Assembly (NCBI RefSeq): GCF_000732605.1 | Contig: NZ_JPME01000042.1 | Coordinates: 1 to 64,000 of the forward strand | Direction: 5' to 3' | Length of the DNA: 64,000 bases | Source of the DNA: Lacrimispora celerecrescens | GTDB taxonomy: Bacteria > Bacillota > Clostridia > Lachnospirales > Lachnospiraceae | In this document: one piece after another, positions 34,131-42,838 of the stretch | Layout of the letters: each line of letters starts with the position of its first letter | How positions within the stretch are numbered: the stretch's first letter is position 1 | Notes under the pieces: generated by a model | Told to the model about the DNA's origin: nothing | What the model saw: the letters and a program-made list of their open reading frames with translations, nothing else | Database searches by the model: none | Translations under genes and position numbers: made by a program

Positions 34131-35348
34131 TTATCTCCGGTACAGGTACACGGGTCTGCCGCTTTCCATCTTTCTTTGAGGCTCTCCCTGGATCAGCGGT
34201 ATGGCATATTCCAGAAAATCTGGGGAGATATCCGTGCCATTGCCGCAGATCCACTGGGCGGGGAACAACTTTTCCTGATTGCATACTTCGTTGACATCAA
34301 CGGTGATACATTCCATGGAATATGGGGAATTTCCTGTGCGGTGAAAGGCAACCATTCTTCCGGTAATGCCTTTTAAAGCGGCCTTTACTCCTTCAGAGCC
34401 TGCCTGCACGGATTCTTCTATGTCGGTTGCAGAAGCCAGCATGCCGCTGCAACGCTGATTTACATTCAGTTCAATGGAACGGACCTTTACACCAAAACGG
34501 TCACGTACAAAGTTCTCCAGCATTTTACCGCTTCCAGTCAGCATTTTATGGCCGAAGGTGTCCAAACGGACTTCATCCGCGTATTCGCAAATAAATTTGC
34601 CCTGGGAATCAGAGAGTCCTTCTGAGATGCAGATAATAACGGAATTATGTTTGTTAAGGGCAGCTTTTACATCTTCTGCGAACCGCTCAAATTCAAAATC
34701 CGTTTCAGGAAGATAAATAAGCAGGGGATTATCGCCATCAAATTTTCTGGCCAACGCACTGGCAGCAGTAAGCCAGCCTGCATGACGGCCCATCAGTTCT
34801 ATGATGGTGACTGACTTTTGCTGGTACACAGAAGAGTCCAGAACGATTTCGCGGACGGTATCAGCTACATATTTGGCAGCACTGCCGTATCCGGGAGTAT
34901 GATCCGTTAAAATCAAGTCGTTGTCAATGGTTTTGGGAATTCCAATGAAACGGATAGGGCTTCCATGATGGGCGGCGTAGCGGGAAAGCTTACTTACCGT
35001 ATCCATGGAATCATTACCGCCAATATAGAAGAAATATCCGATATCCATAGCTCGGAATTTTTCAAATAGAGCCGGATAAAAAGGAGAAGACAGATCATCA
35101 GGAAGTTTATAGCGGCAGGAACCTAAATAAGCAGCTGGTGTTAATTTCAAAAGCTCCAGTTCTTCTTCTGTTAAGTTACCTGTTAAATCCATATAATTGC
35201 CGGACATGAAGCCTTCTATGCCATTGAGCATTCCGTAAACCCTTCCGATTTCGGCCTGGGCCATTCCTTCCTTGATTACGCCGTAAAGGCTTGCGTTGAT
35301 CACAGCGGTTGGTCCGCCGGATTGTCCTACGATTGCATTTTTCTTCAT
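34131..35348 (-). CDS. pfp: 6-phosphofructokinase, probably PPi-dependent
   Basis: 405 residues. The phosphofructokinase signatures are present: the N-terminal loop GQSGGPTAVINAS (8-20), GGNDS (110-114), PKTIDND (138-144) and MGRHAG (186-191). ATP-dependent enzymes have GGDGS and PGTIDND; the N/D substitution in the first motif and Lys139 in the second mark the pyrophosphate-dependent group. It converts fructose-6-phosphate to fructose-1,6-bisphosphate reversibly with PPi. It is transcribed alone, convergent with the catabolic cluster. PPi dependence is a motif-based inference. Confidence 0.88.
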   Translation of the reverse strand: MKKNAIVGQSGGPTAVINASLYGVIKEGMAQAEIGRVYGMLNGIEGFMSGNYMDLTGNLTEEELELLKLTPAAYLGSCRYKLPDDLSSPFYPALFEKFRAMDIGYFFYIGGNDSMDTVSKLSRYAAHHGSPIRFIGIPKTIDNDLILTDHTPGYGSAAKYVADTVREIVLDSSVYQQKSVTIIELMGRHAGWLTAASALARKFDGDNPLLIYLPETDFEFERFAEDVKAALNKHNSVIICISEGLSDSQGKFICEYADEVRLDTFGHKMLTGSGKMLENFVRDRFGVKVRSIELNVNQRCSGMLASATDIEESVQAGSEGVKAALKGITGRMVAFHRTGNSPYSMECITVDVNEVCNQEKLFPAQWICGNGTDISPDFLEYAIPLIQGEPQRKMESGRPVYLYRR

Positions 35349-35807
35349 GTAATAATATCCTCCAAGTTTGCATATGCCATGGGCACCTTCCCTATTCTAT
35401 AATAGAACGGGTTTCTTTGCAACTGGGAAATATTTGGCCCATAAAAGGGAGGAGCCGGTGAAATGTGACTTTCACCGGCCAGTTATGAAAAAAAGTTTTA
35501 TTTTTAACAAGTATTGGAGTTCTTCTTGTTACTATCTTAATTATAAAAGACAGATGTGAAAAAAGTTTGTAGAAGGTGTAAATAAATTTTGTACGTCTTG
35601 TGAAAAAACTGTGAATGAATGGTGTTGGCTTTTTATAAATGATTGTAGACGATTTATGCAACTGTAGCTGATTATAACTGAATAATTATGAAATAAGAGT
35701 ATTATGAAATCGCATTGGTAGTAACATACTATACAACAAACTATACAACACTATAAAATCTTCTCTATTTCCGTTCTAAACCATTCAATATTCAAGTGAG
35801 TATAAAC
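35349..35807. other. intergenic region at the edge of the prophage remnant
   Basis: No gene seen. A hairpin GCCGGTGAAA/TTTCACCGGC (35454-35479) lies near the start. Around 35724-35755 the short sequence ACTATACAACA occurs twice in tandem. This could be an old attachment region beside the integrase fragment, but no matching second att copy was identified. Confidence 0.3.
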
Positions 35808-36081
35808 TCAGTTTCTGAATGAATTTTCAATATATCTATACGAACCGTGAAATTTTTGAGTTCTTCCAAATAACATAGGCCTGCCTATATCAATGGCTTC
35901 ATGGTAATACTTATGAATTATTGGTAACACCTTTGGAAGAATGGAAACTGTTCTATTAATACCATTGCTAGTTTTTACTCCGCCAGTATATGTCCTGTTT
36001 TCTAGATCAATGTTATTTACTGCAAGAGTAATGACCTCACCTGGACGCCAGCCAGAGTAGCATTGAACAATAGTCATCCGA
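35808..36081 (-). pseudogene. tyrosine integrase fragment (prophage remnant)
   Basis: On the minus strand the region reads HRMTIVQCYSGWRPGEVITLAV, then NIDLENRTYTGGVKTSNGINRTVSI. This is the part of a phage-type tyrosine recombinase around the first catalytic arginine (GWRPGE). The N-terminal domains are absent beyond about 36081, where the sequence switches to the 5' leader of the amidase fragment. The C-terminal HxxR and Tyr motifs are missing, since the frame stops at 35808. It is a non-functional remnant. Confidence 0.7.
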
Positions 36082-36162
36082 TGCGGGAATTCCCGTTTCG
36101 GTTGTAACATCGGAACTTTTAGGCCTGGGTGATCCTGGGCCTTTTTCGATGGAGGGAATTGT

Positions 36163-36366
36163 ATGCAGATCAAGAAATTACTTACACCCTATAATTTTAA
36201 TACCGGTACTGCGGACCGCATTAAGTATATTGCAATCCATTATGTAGGGGCCCTGGGAGGAGCAGAAGCGAACTGCAAATACTATGCCTCCCGGTACATT
36301 GGGGCCAGTGCCCACTATTATGTTGGGTTTGACGGGGAAGTTTGGCAGTCCGCTGAGGAAAAGTAA
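36163..36366 (+). pseudogene. truncated N-acetylmuramoyl-L-alanine amidase (phage endolysin) fragment
   Basis: 67 residues from an ATG with GGAGGG upstream. The start resembles phage endolysins of the Amidase_2 family: [12 protein letters not shown] contains the first zinc His, followed by [15 protein letters not shown]. The frame stops at TAA right after the first third of the domain, so the remaining zinc ligands and the cell-wall-binding part are lost. With the integrase fragment it marks a decayed prophage. Downstream DNA is unrelated and more AT-rich. Confidence 0.75.
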
Positions 36367-36451
36367 TTTCTTTATTTATTATGAAACAAGCACTTATCTA
36401 TTCGGAAGTATATATAAATATACTAGAAATATAAATAAAGGAATCATGAAT

Positions 36452-37147
36452 ATGCATTATGATTATCAATATGGGAATTTATATTCAAGAGGAAATATTT
36501 ATTCAGGCATGAACTGGATACCTACACCAGTTGAAAGAAGAGCAAATTATAATTATAAACTTTTTGAAAATCAAATTACAGCACCCACAGGCCCGACAGC
36601 TCCCACAGGCCCGACAGCTCCCACAGGCCCGACAGTTCCCACAGGCCCGACAGTTCCCACAGGCCCCACAGCTCCCACAGGTCCCACAGCTCCAACAGGT
36701 CCCACATTTCCAGGCTTTCCAGGGATCAAAATACTAACAGGCCCTATGGCCCCAACAGGCCCTATGACCCCAACAGGCCCTATGACCCCAACAGGCCCTA
36801 TGGCCCCAACAGGCCCTATGGCCCCAACAGGTCCTATGACTCCAACAGGCCCTATGACTCCAACAGGTCCTATGGCCCCAACAGGTCCTATTATCCCAAT
36901 AGATGAATTTGAAAATATTGAGTCACAAGAGTGGCCATCTTTATTACCGAGTACAATTGTTTCAATCATTGAAGATTGCATGGATTACATGGTTTATGTC
37001 TGGATGAAAGATGGAGATAATTTTTGGCTGATTCCTAGAAGCAGTACTCAGAGAACTGTTTCTGGTTACCGATGGAATCAAAATGCAGTGTGGAATAATG
37101 AGGAAATATACTACACCGATATTTATAGTGTTACATGTGTTTCTTAA
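36452..37147 (+). CDS. collagen-like hexad-repeat surface protein
   Basis: 231 residues from ATG 36452 (AAAGGAA upstream; ATG 36446 also possible). After about 40 residues come two blocks of six-residue repeats. The first has seven GPT(A/V)PT units, then a short spacer [11 protein letters not shown], then eight GPM(A/T)PT units. The C-terminal about 75 residues form a separate domain with aromatic residues. The repeats recall exosporium collagen-like proteins such as BclA, but Gly occurs only every sixth residue, so a normal triple helix is not expected. No signal peptide. A spore-surface filament protein is the best guess. Next to phage remnants, so possibly acquired. Confidence 0.65.
   Translation: MHYDYQYGNLYSRGNIYSGMNWIPTPVERRANYNYKLFENQITAPTGPTAPTGPTAPTGPTVPTGPTVPTGPTAPTGPTAPTGPTFPGFPGIKILTGPMAPTGPMTPTGPMTPTGPMAPTGPMAPTGPMTPTGPMTPTGPMAPTGPIIPIDEFENIESQEWPSLLPSTIVSIIEDCMDYMVYVWMKDGDNFWLIPRSSTQRTVSGYRWNQNAVWNNEEIYYTDIYSVTCVS
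36573..36897 (+). repeat. 18-bp tandem repeat array within the collagen-like gene
   Basis: Units of the form CCCACAGGCCCGACAGCT (first block, about 36580-36708) and CCAACAGGCCCTATG plus ACC/GCC (second block, about 36740-36893) encode the GPTxPT and GPMxPT hexads. The units are near identical at DNA level, which suggests recent expansion and slippage. Confidence 0.85.
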
Positions 37148-37667
37148 AATCCAGGATCAGGATGGAGCCCTACAAATCCAGGACTGGCGGAATAAATAAA
37201 TCTGCTCACAATTCCGTGCAATAAGGCGGGTATCCGGTATTCGGTCCCGCCTCTCTAGAATTTACCCAAAAGAAAACGCCCATCGACTATTCCGACAGGC
37301 GTTTCTAAATAGGGAGGGCTCCCGATGAATAATTAAATATGAATTTTATGTCGTTATTATACTATTAAGATATAAAGCTTCAACCTTACGCCCCCTCCCT
37401 CGCATATAATCGAATATCCGTGTATTCATCCAAATCTGTAAGTTATACCGGTTATATGAGTATGAAAGCGCCTTCTGCTATGGATTCGAATTTTATTTCA
37501 AGAATTTGAAGTGTTCCAAATTTTAGCCTGGGGGACAATATTTTATTTACCTGGATAAATATTCCGCTGTTACAGCCTATAATTAAGTGAATAACAGTAT
37601 ATAATCTTTATGCAAGTCGGTGATATATCATTATACTCGTTGTAAAGCCTGAATTTCAACACCAGGT
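37148..37667. other. intergenic region with weak hairpins
   Basis: No gene is visible. Two hairpin candidates occur: GGCGGG-N15-CCCGCC with a T-rich tail (about 37223-37257), and AACGCCC/AGGCGTTT (about 37274-37306). Short open stretches look like decayed coding sequence, but I cannot identify them. Confidence 0.35.
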
Positions 37668-38597
37668 GTGAAAGTAATTGGACCAACATTAAAATTGATT
37701 ATTAATATAGGAGATATTGTAGGAATGGACCATATAGTAAATGAGAATTATAAAATTATTTTAATAACCATGGATAAAAGTGATCACTTTTGGAAGGTTA
37801 TGGATAATGGTGCTAGAGAAATGGCTTCTATGTTAGGTGTTACATATGAATGGGACGCCCCCTTAACGAGAGATGTAAATAAACAAATTGAAATATTTAA
37901 TAATGCCGTAGTAGCGGGAGCAGATGCAATAATGTTAGCGGCGAGTGATCCTTTAAAGATTTCAAGAGCAGTTGAAGAAGCGAAAGCAAAGGGTGTAAAA
38001 ATCATTTATGTTGATTCACCAGCGTTTGAAGAAGCAGTCATAACCTTAGCTACAGATAATTATACAGCTGGTAAGTTAGCTGGAGAAAATATGTTTTACG
38101 AATTAGAGGAGATTGGTCTCACATATGGTTCAATAGGAATCATTGGGGTAACTCCTGAAAACAGAACGACTGTAAATCGGGAAATGGGATTTCGCGATTA
38201 TTTTAAGCCGTTTGTCAGATATCAAATATTAGATACAATATACACGAATGGTGACCAAGAGTTAGCAAAACAAGCAACGGAAAAATATATAAGAGACAAT
38301 CCCAATCTTGTTGGTGTTTTTTCAACGAATGAAGGATCTACGTTAGGGATGGGGTACGCTTTGAGAGAAAATGATATAAATATTATCGGTATTGGATTTG
38401 ATATCACAGAGATAATTCAGGAAATGATAAGAGATAATACTATAAAAGCTGTATTGGTACAAAATCCATTTACAATGGGCTATTTGGGTATGGCTGAGGC
38501 AGTTGCTGCATTAAGGGGATTTGATACAGGTCCAAAATTTATTAATACTGGAGTAACTGTAGTTAATATATATACGCCAAATCGAATATTATCATAA
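37668..38597 (+). CDS. periplasmic-binding-protein-like domain without signal peptide
   Basis: The frame opens at a GTG (37668, no ribosome site) with ATG 37725 as a more likely start (GGAG and AGGA nearby), giving 290-309 residues. From YKIILITMDKSDHFW onward it is a type I sugar-binding fold, with GADAIMLAASDPLKI, VKIIYVDSPAFEEAVITLATDNYTAGKLAGE and NLVGVFSTNEG typical of ribose/allose-type binding proteins. No signal peptide or lipobox is present and no transporter is next to it. It may be the severed 3' part of a lipoprotein gene or a cytoplasmic sensor. A terminator follows. Confidence 0.65.
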   Translation: MKVIGPTLKLIINIGDIVGMDHIVNENYKIILITMDKSDHFWKVMDNGAREMASMLGVTYEWDAPLTRDVNKQIEIFNNAVVAGADAIMLAASDPLKISRAVEEAKAKGVKIIYVDSPAFEEAVITLATDNYTAGKLAGENMFYELEEIGLTYGSIGIIGVTPENRTTVNREMGFRDYFKPFVRYQILDTIYTNGDQELAKQATEKYIRDNPNLVGVFSTNEGSTLGMGYALRENDINIIGIGFDITEIIQEMIRDNTIKAVLVQNPFTMGYLGMAEAVAALRGFDTGPKFINTGVTVVNIYTPNRILS

Positions 38598-38635
38598 TAT
38601 ATTTGAGAAATAAGGGAATTTCTATAAAGGAAAAC

Positions 38636-38670
38636 CGGTCAGCCAGTTTGTCACAACTGTCTGACCGGCC
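38636..38670 (+). terminator. intrinsic terminator
   Basis: CCGGTCAG-C-CAGTT and CAACTG-TCTGACCGG form a long stem followed by a T-rich stretch, about 40 bp after the binding-domain gene. Confidence 0.7.
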
Positions 38671-38892
38671 CATTTATTTCCTTATTCCGCCGGTACTTAT
38701 AATATGTCCGATTTTTCCTAGTAATTCCAGAGGTCAAGTGTGGGCAGAGCACACAAAAAGAAAGCTACAGGTAACGAATATTGGTGTTAGCAATTATAAT
38801 TGATTTAGAGAGCGAGGATTGATTTCCCGCTCTTTTCTTGAATATTATATATAAATATGATATGTTTCATATATACGAATGGGGGATGTGAT

Positions 38893-39531
38893 ATGAAAAA
38901 ATATCTTTTAACAATTGCTTTGGCTCTTGGAGTTCTCGGTATTACAGGCTGTTCAAGAGAAGGTTCGAAGGTACAAACTACTGCTGAAACAGGGGACGGT
39001 GTTACGATTTACGAAGGAGATAGGAGAGTCATATTTGATTTGAGTGTTTTGCCTTGTGATATGGAATACAAAGGGCATATTCTTCAATTTTCATCATGTG
39101 AACTGTATCAGGAAATGTCAGATGTAAATGATTCCTATACGCCTTATTTAATTGCCAAAGTTAAAATAGATGATATTGATGATGAAACATTGCATCAGTT
39201 TGATGAAGATTTATATGTTTATGGAAAAATATCTAATGATAAAAATCATTTAAATAATAAAGAATTATCTAAAATTTGTGAGGTTGATAATGCAGGATAT
39301 CGATATTATGTATTCTCACAGTCATTATTTGTATCTAGTGATTATAGATATGATTTTTCAGAATCTGCTTTCAATGTGGGTTTTTTGATTCTTCAAGGGG
39401 AAGATTACAGAGCTTTGCATTATATCTATGATGAATATTCAAGTTCAAATGTTAAAGATTTGAAAGATATAAGTAAAGAAGTCTGGTATGAGATCAAGCA
39501 TACGCAGAATCTACAGGGTTTGGCGGAATAG
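38893..39531 (+). CDS. putative lipoprotein, unknown function
   Basis: 212 residues from ATG 38893, which has GGGGGATG seven bases before it; a longer frame from 38857 lacks a site. The start MKKYLLTIALALGVLGITGC is a lipoprotein signal peptide with lipobox ITGC. The mature part is acidic (many Asp/Glu/Tyr) without recognisable domain. It lies in the AT-rich accessory region between the binding-domain gene and the type I toxin candidate. No family assigned. Confidence 0.65.
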   Translation: MKKYLLTIALALGVLGITGCSREGSKVQTTAETGDGVTIYEGDRRVIFDLSVLPCDMEYKGHILQFSSCELYQEMSDVNDSYTPYLIAKVKIDDIDDETLHQFDEDLYVYGKISNDKNHLNNKELSKICEVDNAGYRYYVFSQSLFVSSDYRYDFSESAFNVGFLILQGEDYRALHYIYDEYSSSNVKDLKDISKEVWYEIKHTQNLQGLAE

Positions 39532-39636
39532 GGTCCCAAAGGAATTTGTAAGATATATTTAATAGTATGTACGTAATTCTGAACATATAATATACTAGCA
39601 GATAAAACTGCTGGCAATCGTGTATAGGATGGTGGG

Positions 39637-39660
39637 CCTCAATTCTACATAGAATGGAGG
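39637..39660 (+). promoter_or_regulatory. hairpin sequestering the toxin ribosome binding site
   Basis: CCTCAATTCTA pairs with TAGAATGGAGG (ten of eleven positions), burying the GGAGG Shine-Dalgarno of the small toxin ORF at 39669. RBS sequestration of this kind is common in type I toxin mRNAs. Confidence 0.6.
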
Positions 39661-39668
39661 TGTTGCTC

Positions 39669-39755
39669 ATGAAGTATTATGACTTTAAGGACTTGATGTC
39701 TTTCGGCATGTTCTTTCTGGCACTGCTGACATTCGTCTTAATGACGTGTCGCTAA
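39669..39755 (+). CDS. holin-like type I toxin (Fst/TxpA-like small hydrophobic peptide)
   Basis: 28 residues: a short polar start (MKYYDFKDLMSF), one membrane helix (GMFFLALLTFVLM) and a short Cys-Arg tail. Length, layout and the strong but buried GGAGGTG site match the putative holin-like toxins of Firmicutes type I toxin-antitoxin loci, whose overexpressed peptide damages the membrane. A terminator-like stem lies directly after the stop, and an antisense promoter candidate lies further right. Too short for most annotation pipelines. Toxicity is inferred, not shown. Confidence 0.7.
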   Translation: MKYYDFKDLMSFGMFFLALLTFVLMTCR

Positions 39756-39756
39756 A

Positions 39757-39808
39757 TACAAAAAACCTTCCCTGTACTTTGGCCGGTTGGGAAGGTCTTT
39801 GCTTTTCT
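39757..39808. terminator. bidirectional terminator of the toxin and antisense RNA
   Basis: AACCTTCCC and GGGAAGGTC form a stem around TGTACTTTGGCCGGTT, with AAAAAA on the left and CTTTGCTTTT on the right, so either strand ends with a U-rich tail. Confidence 0.65.
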
Positions 39809-39845
39809 AATTAGCCAACCACCCTGTGGCGATTGCCTTTTTTTA
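39757..39845 (-). ncRNA. candidate antitoxin RNA convergent with the toxin gene
   Basis: On the minus strand a promoter-like TTGTAA and TAATATAAT lie at about 39880-39848. Transcription would start near 39842 and run leftward through the shared terminator stem, giving an RNA of about 85 nt that overlaps the toxin mRNA 3' end. This is the layout of par/Fst and RatA/TxpA loci. Promoter match is imperfect. Confidence 0.4.
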
Positions 39846-40237
39846 TTATATTATCCATACCGTTAGAATATTACAATTTCATGAATTTTTGCAGAAATAT
39901 GCTTATACCCCGCGTATTACAACATAAACCTTACACTTGTCTGACTCCCAAAGAGTTTCTTCAACTACAAATTCCGCTTCCGGAACAAATCCCCTTAGCA
40001 TCGCTTCCATCTGTGACAGACAATGGATTTTACATGGACTGTGCTCTTACCGGTTTTATCAATAGAGTTAATATTAGTTACCGTTATTTTACTAAAATTA
40101 CATGCTTCTTAAGATTTGAAACTTTTACTGTCAAATTTTTACAAATAGTTTACTTGTTTTTACAAATACCTAAACTTCATTGACTTGAAAATGCTATAGA
40201 CTATATACTTTAACTAAATTTAAGGAGGTCAAGATCG
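39846..40237. other. intergenic region upstream of the first cell-wall-binding protein
   Basis: An open frame of 116 codons at 39833-40183 has no ribosome binding site and low-complexity composition; I do not accept it as a gene. The promoter of the 40238 gene should lie at the right end (AT-rich, near 40190-40215). Confidence 0.35.
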
Positions 40238-40693
40238 ATGAAAAAAAAGTATTTAGCAGTTACAGCTTTATCTATAGCGTTAGCCATGGGAAGTGCTATG
40301 TCATCATTTGCTGCAGGATTTGTGAGCACCTCGCAGGGGGTAAAGTATCAGTGGGGATCTGGTGATTACTGTACGAACAACTGGGTCAACTACAAAAATC
40401 ATTGGTTCTTCTTTGGTAATGACCAGCTTATGCGTACCGGGTGGATTCAAAGGGATAACACATGGTATTACACAGCTGACACCGGTGAGCTTCAGGGCGG
40501 GATTATGAAAATTAATAACAATGTCTACTACTTTGATACCAATACCTTGAAGATGGTAACCGGTCCCTACACCTACAATGGTGTCACCTACAACTTTACT
40601 GAAAATGGGGCCACTGACGGTGGACCATACGTCTACACAGAATGGAACAGTGATGGCACCATCAGGCGCGGCGCAAAAGTAGGAGTCCGTTAA
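40238..40693 (+). CDS. secreted protein with cell-wall-binding (choline-binding-like) repeats
   Basis: 151 residues. It starts with a cleavable signal peptide (KKKYLAVTALSIALAMGSAMSSFAA, AxA site near residue 26). The mature part has aromatic-glycine repeats of the CW_binding_1 type, such as NWVNYKNHWFFFGNDQLMRTGWIQRDNTWYY, about four units. Such repeats bind choline or other wall polymer substituents at the cell surface. AAGGAGG lies ahead of the ATG. It is next to a larger protein with the same repeats, so the two may be co-transcribed or paralogous. No catalytic domain. Confidence 0.85.
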   Translation: MKKKYLAVTALSIALAMGSAMSSFAAGFVSTSQGVKYQWGSGDYCTNNWVNYKNHWFFFGNDQLMRTGWIQRDNTWYYTADTGELQGGIMKINNNVYYFDTNTLKMVTGPYTYNGVTYNFTENGATDGGPYVYTEWNSDGTIRRGAKVGVR

Positions 40694-40755
40694 ATTTTTA
40701 AATTTTGAAAGTGTCAAATTATATTATTAAATAAGAAAAAAGTAGGTGAGTTTTT

Positions 40756-42390
40756 ATGAAGTACTTTAAGCGGTTGGTGGCCTGGGCTTCTGTAATAACA
40801 GCTCTCTGGATTAGCATCCCATTTGAATCCCTGGCAGCTTCATCGAAAACGATATCATCAGTGACTATTTATGTAGGGCTGGAGGATTTGGAAGAAGGAA
40901 AGACCTTACCGTCAGAAGTTTCCTTTAAAACAACGGAAAAATCAGGAAATTATGTTTGCAGCAATGATAGCAGGTATGAAGTTACGGATTTAGATTGGAT
41001 AACCTCTGACAATAAGGAAATGATGATTGGTTCAAAGCCGAAGATGAAAGTAACCCTACGGGCCATAGATTCCGATGTTTATGCTTTTAAAGGTGGTTAT
41101 AGTTCCGGCAATGTGTCCATTAAGGGAGGGGATTATGTGACCTCCAGCCGTTCCAAGTCAGATACCTTATATGTGACATTTACGTTCAATCCTTTAAAAG
41201 GAACCTATAATCCACCGGAAAATGCTTACTGGGGGGACTCAATCGGATTAGCAGAGTGGAGCGAAGGAGAATACAGTTCCGGAGCATATGATGTCTATTT
41301 ATATCGCGGAAATACAATCATAAAAAAGGTTGAGTGTTTGAAAAAAACTTCTTATGATTTTTATCCATACATGACAAAAGCAGGCAATTATTCTTTTAAG
41401 GTCAGAACTACTCCAGGTACGGAAACGGAAAAGAAATATGGAAAGAAAAGTGGATGGACTGAATCTGATGAAGCAGATCTTACGGAAGAAAACGTGTCTG
41501 ATGGAAGTGGACAGGAGGGTTCCTGGAATACAGATTCGGAAGTTGGTTGGATTAAGAATGGGAATACCTGGTATTATAAGTACCCCGATGGTACCTATCA
41601 AAAATCCTGGGCAAATATAAATAACAAATGGTATATGTTTAACAGCAGTGGAATGATGGTTACCGGATGGAATCAGAGCAATGGCCACTGGTATTATTTT
41701 AATAGCAATGGAGCCATGGAGACTGGCTGGATTGTTTCCGGTAATAAATGGTATTATTTAAACCCTTCGTCTAATATTGGAGTGGAGGGAGCTATGCAAA
41801 CCGGATGGAGTCAGATAAATGGCAACTGGTATTATTTCAATACCAACGGTTCCATGGCAATCGGTTGGGTTATGTCCAATAATAAGTGGTACTACCTAAA
41901 TCCTTCAGCGGCCACTGGTGTAGAAGGAGCCATGGCAACTGGCTGGAGGCAGGTAAATGGAAACTGGTATTTCTTCAATGCCAATGGTTCCATGGCAACT
42001 GGTTGGGTTACAACCAATAATAAGTGGTACTACCTAAATCCTTCATCGACCGCTGGAGTAGAAGGAGCCATGGTGACTGGCTGGATTGTCTCCGGTAATA
42101 CCTGGTATTATTTGAACCCTTCGATAGAAGTAGGAGTGGTGGGCGCCATGCATACTGGTTGGAGGCAGATAAATGGAAATTGGTATTATTTCAATACCAA
42201 TGGTTCTATGGCAACTGGCTGGATTTTTTATAATAATAAGTGGTATTATACAGATTCTGCCGGAGCTATGCAATTAGGCTGGAAGCAGATAAATGGAAAC
42301 TGGTATTATTTTAATAGCGATGGAACCATGGCAGTCAACACAGTTATCAACGGATTTTTAATCAATGAAAATGGTGTATGGTACAAGTGA
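40756..42390 (+). CDS. secreted protein with unique N-domain and about twelve cell-wall-binding repeats
   Basis: 544 residues. A signal peptide (about 1-28, ending FESLAA) is followed by a region of about 220 residues rich in beta-prone sequence, with two related parts, which I cannot assign. From about residue 260 there are roughly twelve 20-24-residue repeats (GWxxxNGxWYYFNxxGxMxTGW alternating with NNKWYYLNPSxxxGVEGAM), the CW_binding_1 type. The repeats show near-identical DNA blocks, suggesting tandem duplication. It should be attached non-covalently to the wall polymer. RBS AGTAGGTGAG. Confidence 0.85.
   Translation: MKYFKRLVAWASVITALWISIPFESLAASSKTISSVTIYVGLEDLEEGKTLPSEVSFKTTEKSGNYVCSNDSRYEVTDLDWITSDNKEMMIGSKPKMKVTLRAIDSDVYAFKGGYSSGNVSIKGGDYVTSSRSKSDTLYVTFTFNPLKGTYNPPENAYWGDSIGLAEWSEGEYSSGAYDVYLYRGNTIIKKVECLKKTSYDFYPYMTKAGNYSFKVRTTPGTETEKKYGKKSGWTESDEADLTEENVSDGSGQEGSWNTDSEVGWIKNGNTWYYKYPDGTYQKSWANINNKWYMFNSSGMMVTGWNQSNGHWYYFNSNGAMETGWIVSGNKWYYLNPSSNIGVEGAMQTGWSQINGNWYYFNTNGSMAIGWVMSNNKWYYLNPSAATGVEGAMATGWRQVNGNWYFFNANGSMATGWVTTNNKWYYLNPSSTAGVEGAMVTGWIVSGNTWYYLNPSIEVGVVGAMHTGWRQINGNWYYFNTNGSMATGWIFYNNKWYYTDSAGAMQLGWKQINGNWYYFNSDGTMAVNTVINGFLINENGVWYK
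41560..42320 (+). repeat. tandem repeat array in the cell-wall-binding gene
   Basis: About a dozen repeats of 60-70 bp encode the GWxxxNxxWYY units. Segments such as AATAATAAGTGGTACTACCT recur almost unchanged at 41878 and 42018. Confidence 0.75.
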
Positions 42391-42477
42391 TAAAAACAGA
42401 AATAATAGGTTTTGCGCAATATGCAAAGATAGCGGAATATAAGAATTTAAATAGTATAAATGTTCACTTTGCAAATA

Positions 42478-42515
42478 AAAGAGGTAGAGATATTGATGTC
42501 TTTACCTCTAATATT
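42478..42515. terminator. hairpin between convergent genes
   Basis: AGAGGTA and TACCTCT enclose GAGATATTGATGTCTT; A/T-rich flanks on both sides. It sits directly at the 3' end of the zinc-ribbon gene (-) and about 90 bp after the repeat protein (+). Confidence 0.55.
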
Positions 42516-42731
42516 TTATCCATGGACGAGCATACCGCATTCTTCACAATATAGCCAAGTGGACTTATTACGTACTTGATTCGGCGTTTTAATCCTTTTA
42601 GCGTTGGCATTATTATATCCACATACAGGACATATAAATTGGGTTTCGCCATACCAGCCTATTTTTTCTAAAGCATTCAATCCGGATTCAATAAAAACGA
42701 AACATTCATCACTTTTCAATTGTTTTTCCAT
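42516..42731 (-). CDS. small zinc-ribbon protein, unknown function
   Basis: 71 residues from ATG 42731, preceded by AAAGGAG; the longer frame to 42791 has no site. The sequence contains CPVCGYNN and, 28 residues on, CEECGML, a four-cysteine zinc ribbon as found in small clostridial proteins of uncertain role. The N-terminal half (MEKQLKSDECFVFIES) is helical. No catalytic residues. It is read toward the cell-wall-protein gene. Confidence 0.65.
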   Translation of the reverse strand: MEKQLKSDECFVFIESGLNALEKIGWYGETQFICPVCGYNNANAKRIKTPNQVRNKSTWLYCEECGMLVHG

Positions 42732-42838
42732 AGCAATTACTCCTTTGTGTCTTTTCATAATCAGTATAACATATTCTGAAATAAAAATCAAACATATGTT
42801 CGATAATCCCTTTAAACAATGCCACCAGCCTGGCGATT

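Noticed and set aside
36573-36897. CRISPR array
   Set aside because: The repeats are 18-bp coding units without unique spacers; no cas genes.
36571-36981. Minus-strand ORF of Gly-Pro-Val-Gly repeats opposite the collagen-like gene
   Set aside because: Mirror translation of the tandem repeat; the plus-strand frame has the start site and a sensible C-terminal domain.
39833-40183. 116-codon ORF before the cell-wall-binding genes
   Set aside because: No ribosome binding site, no recognisable domain, composition unlike coding sequence; overlaps the antisense RNA promoter region.
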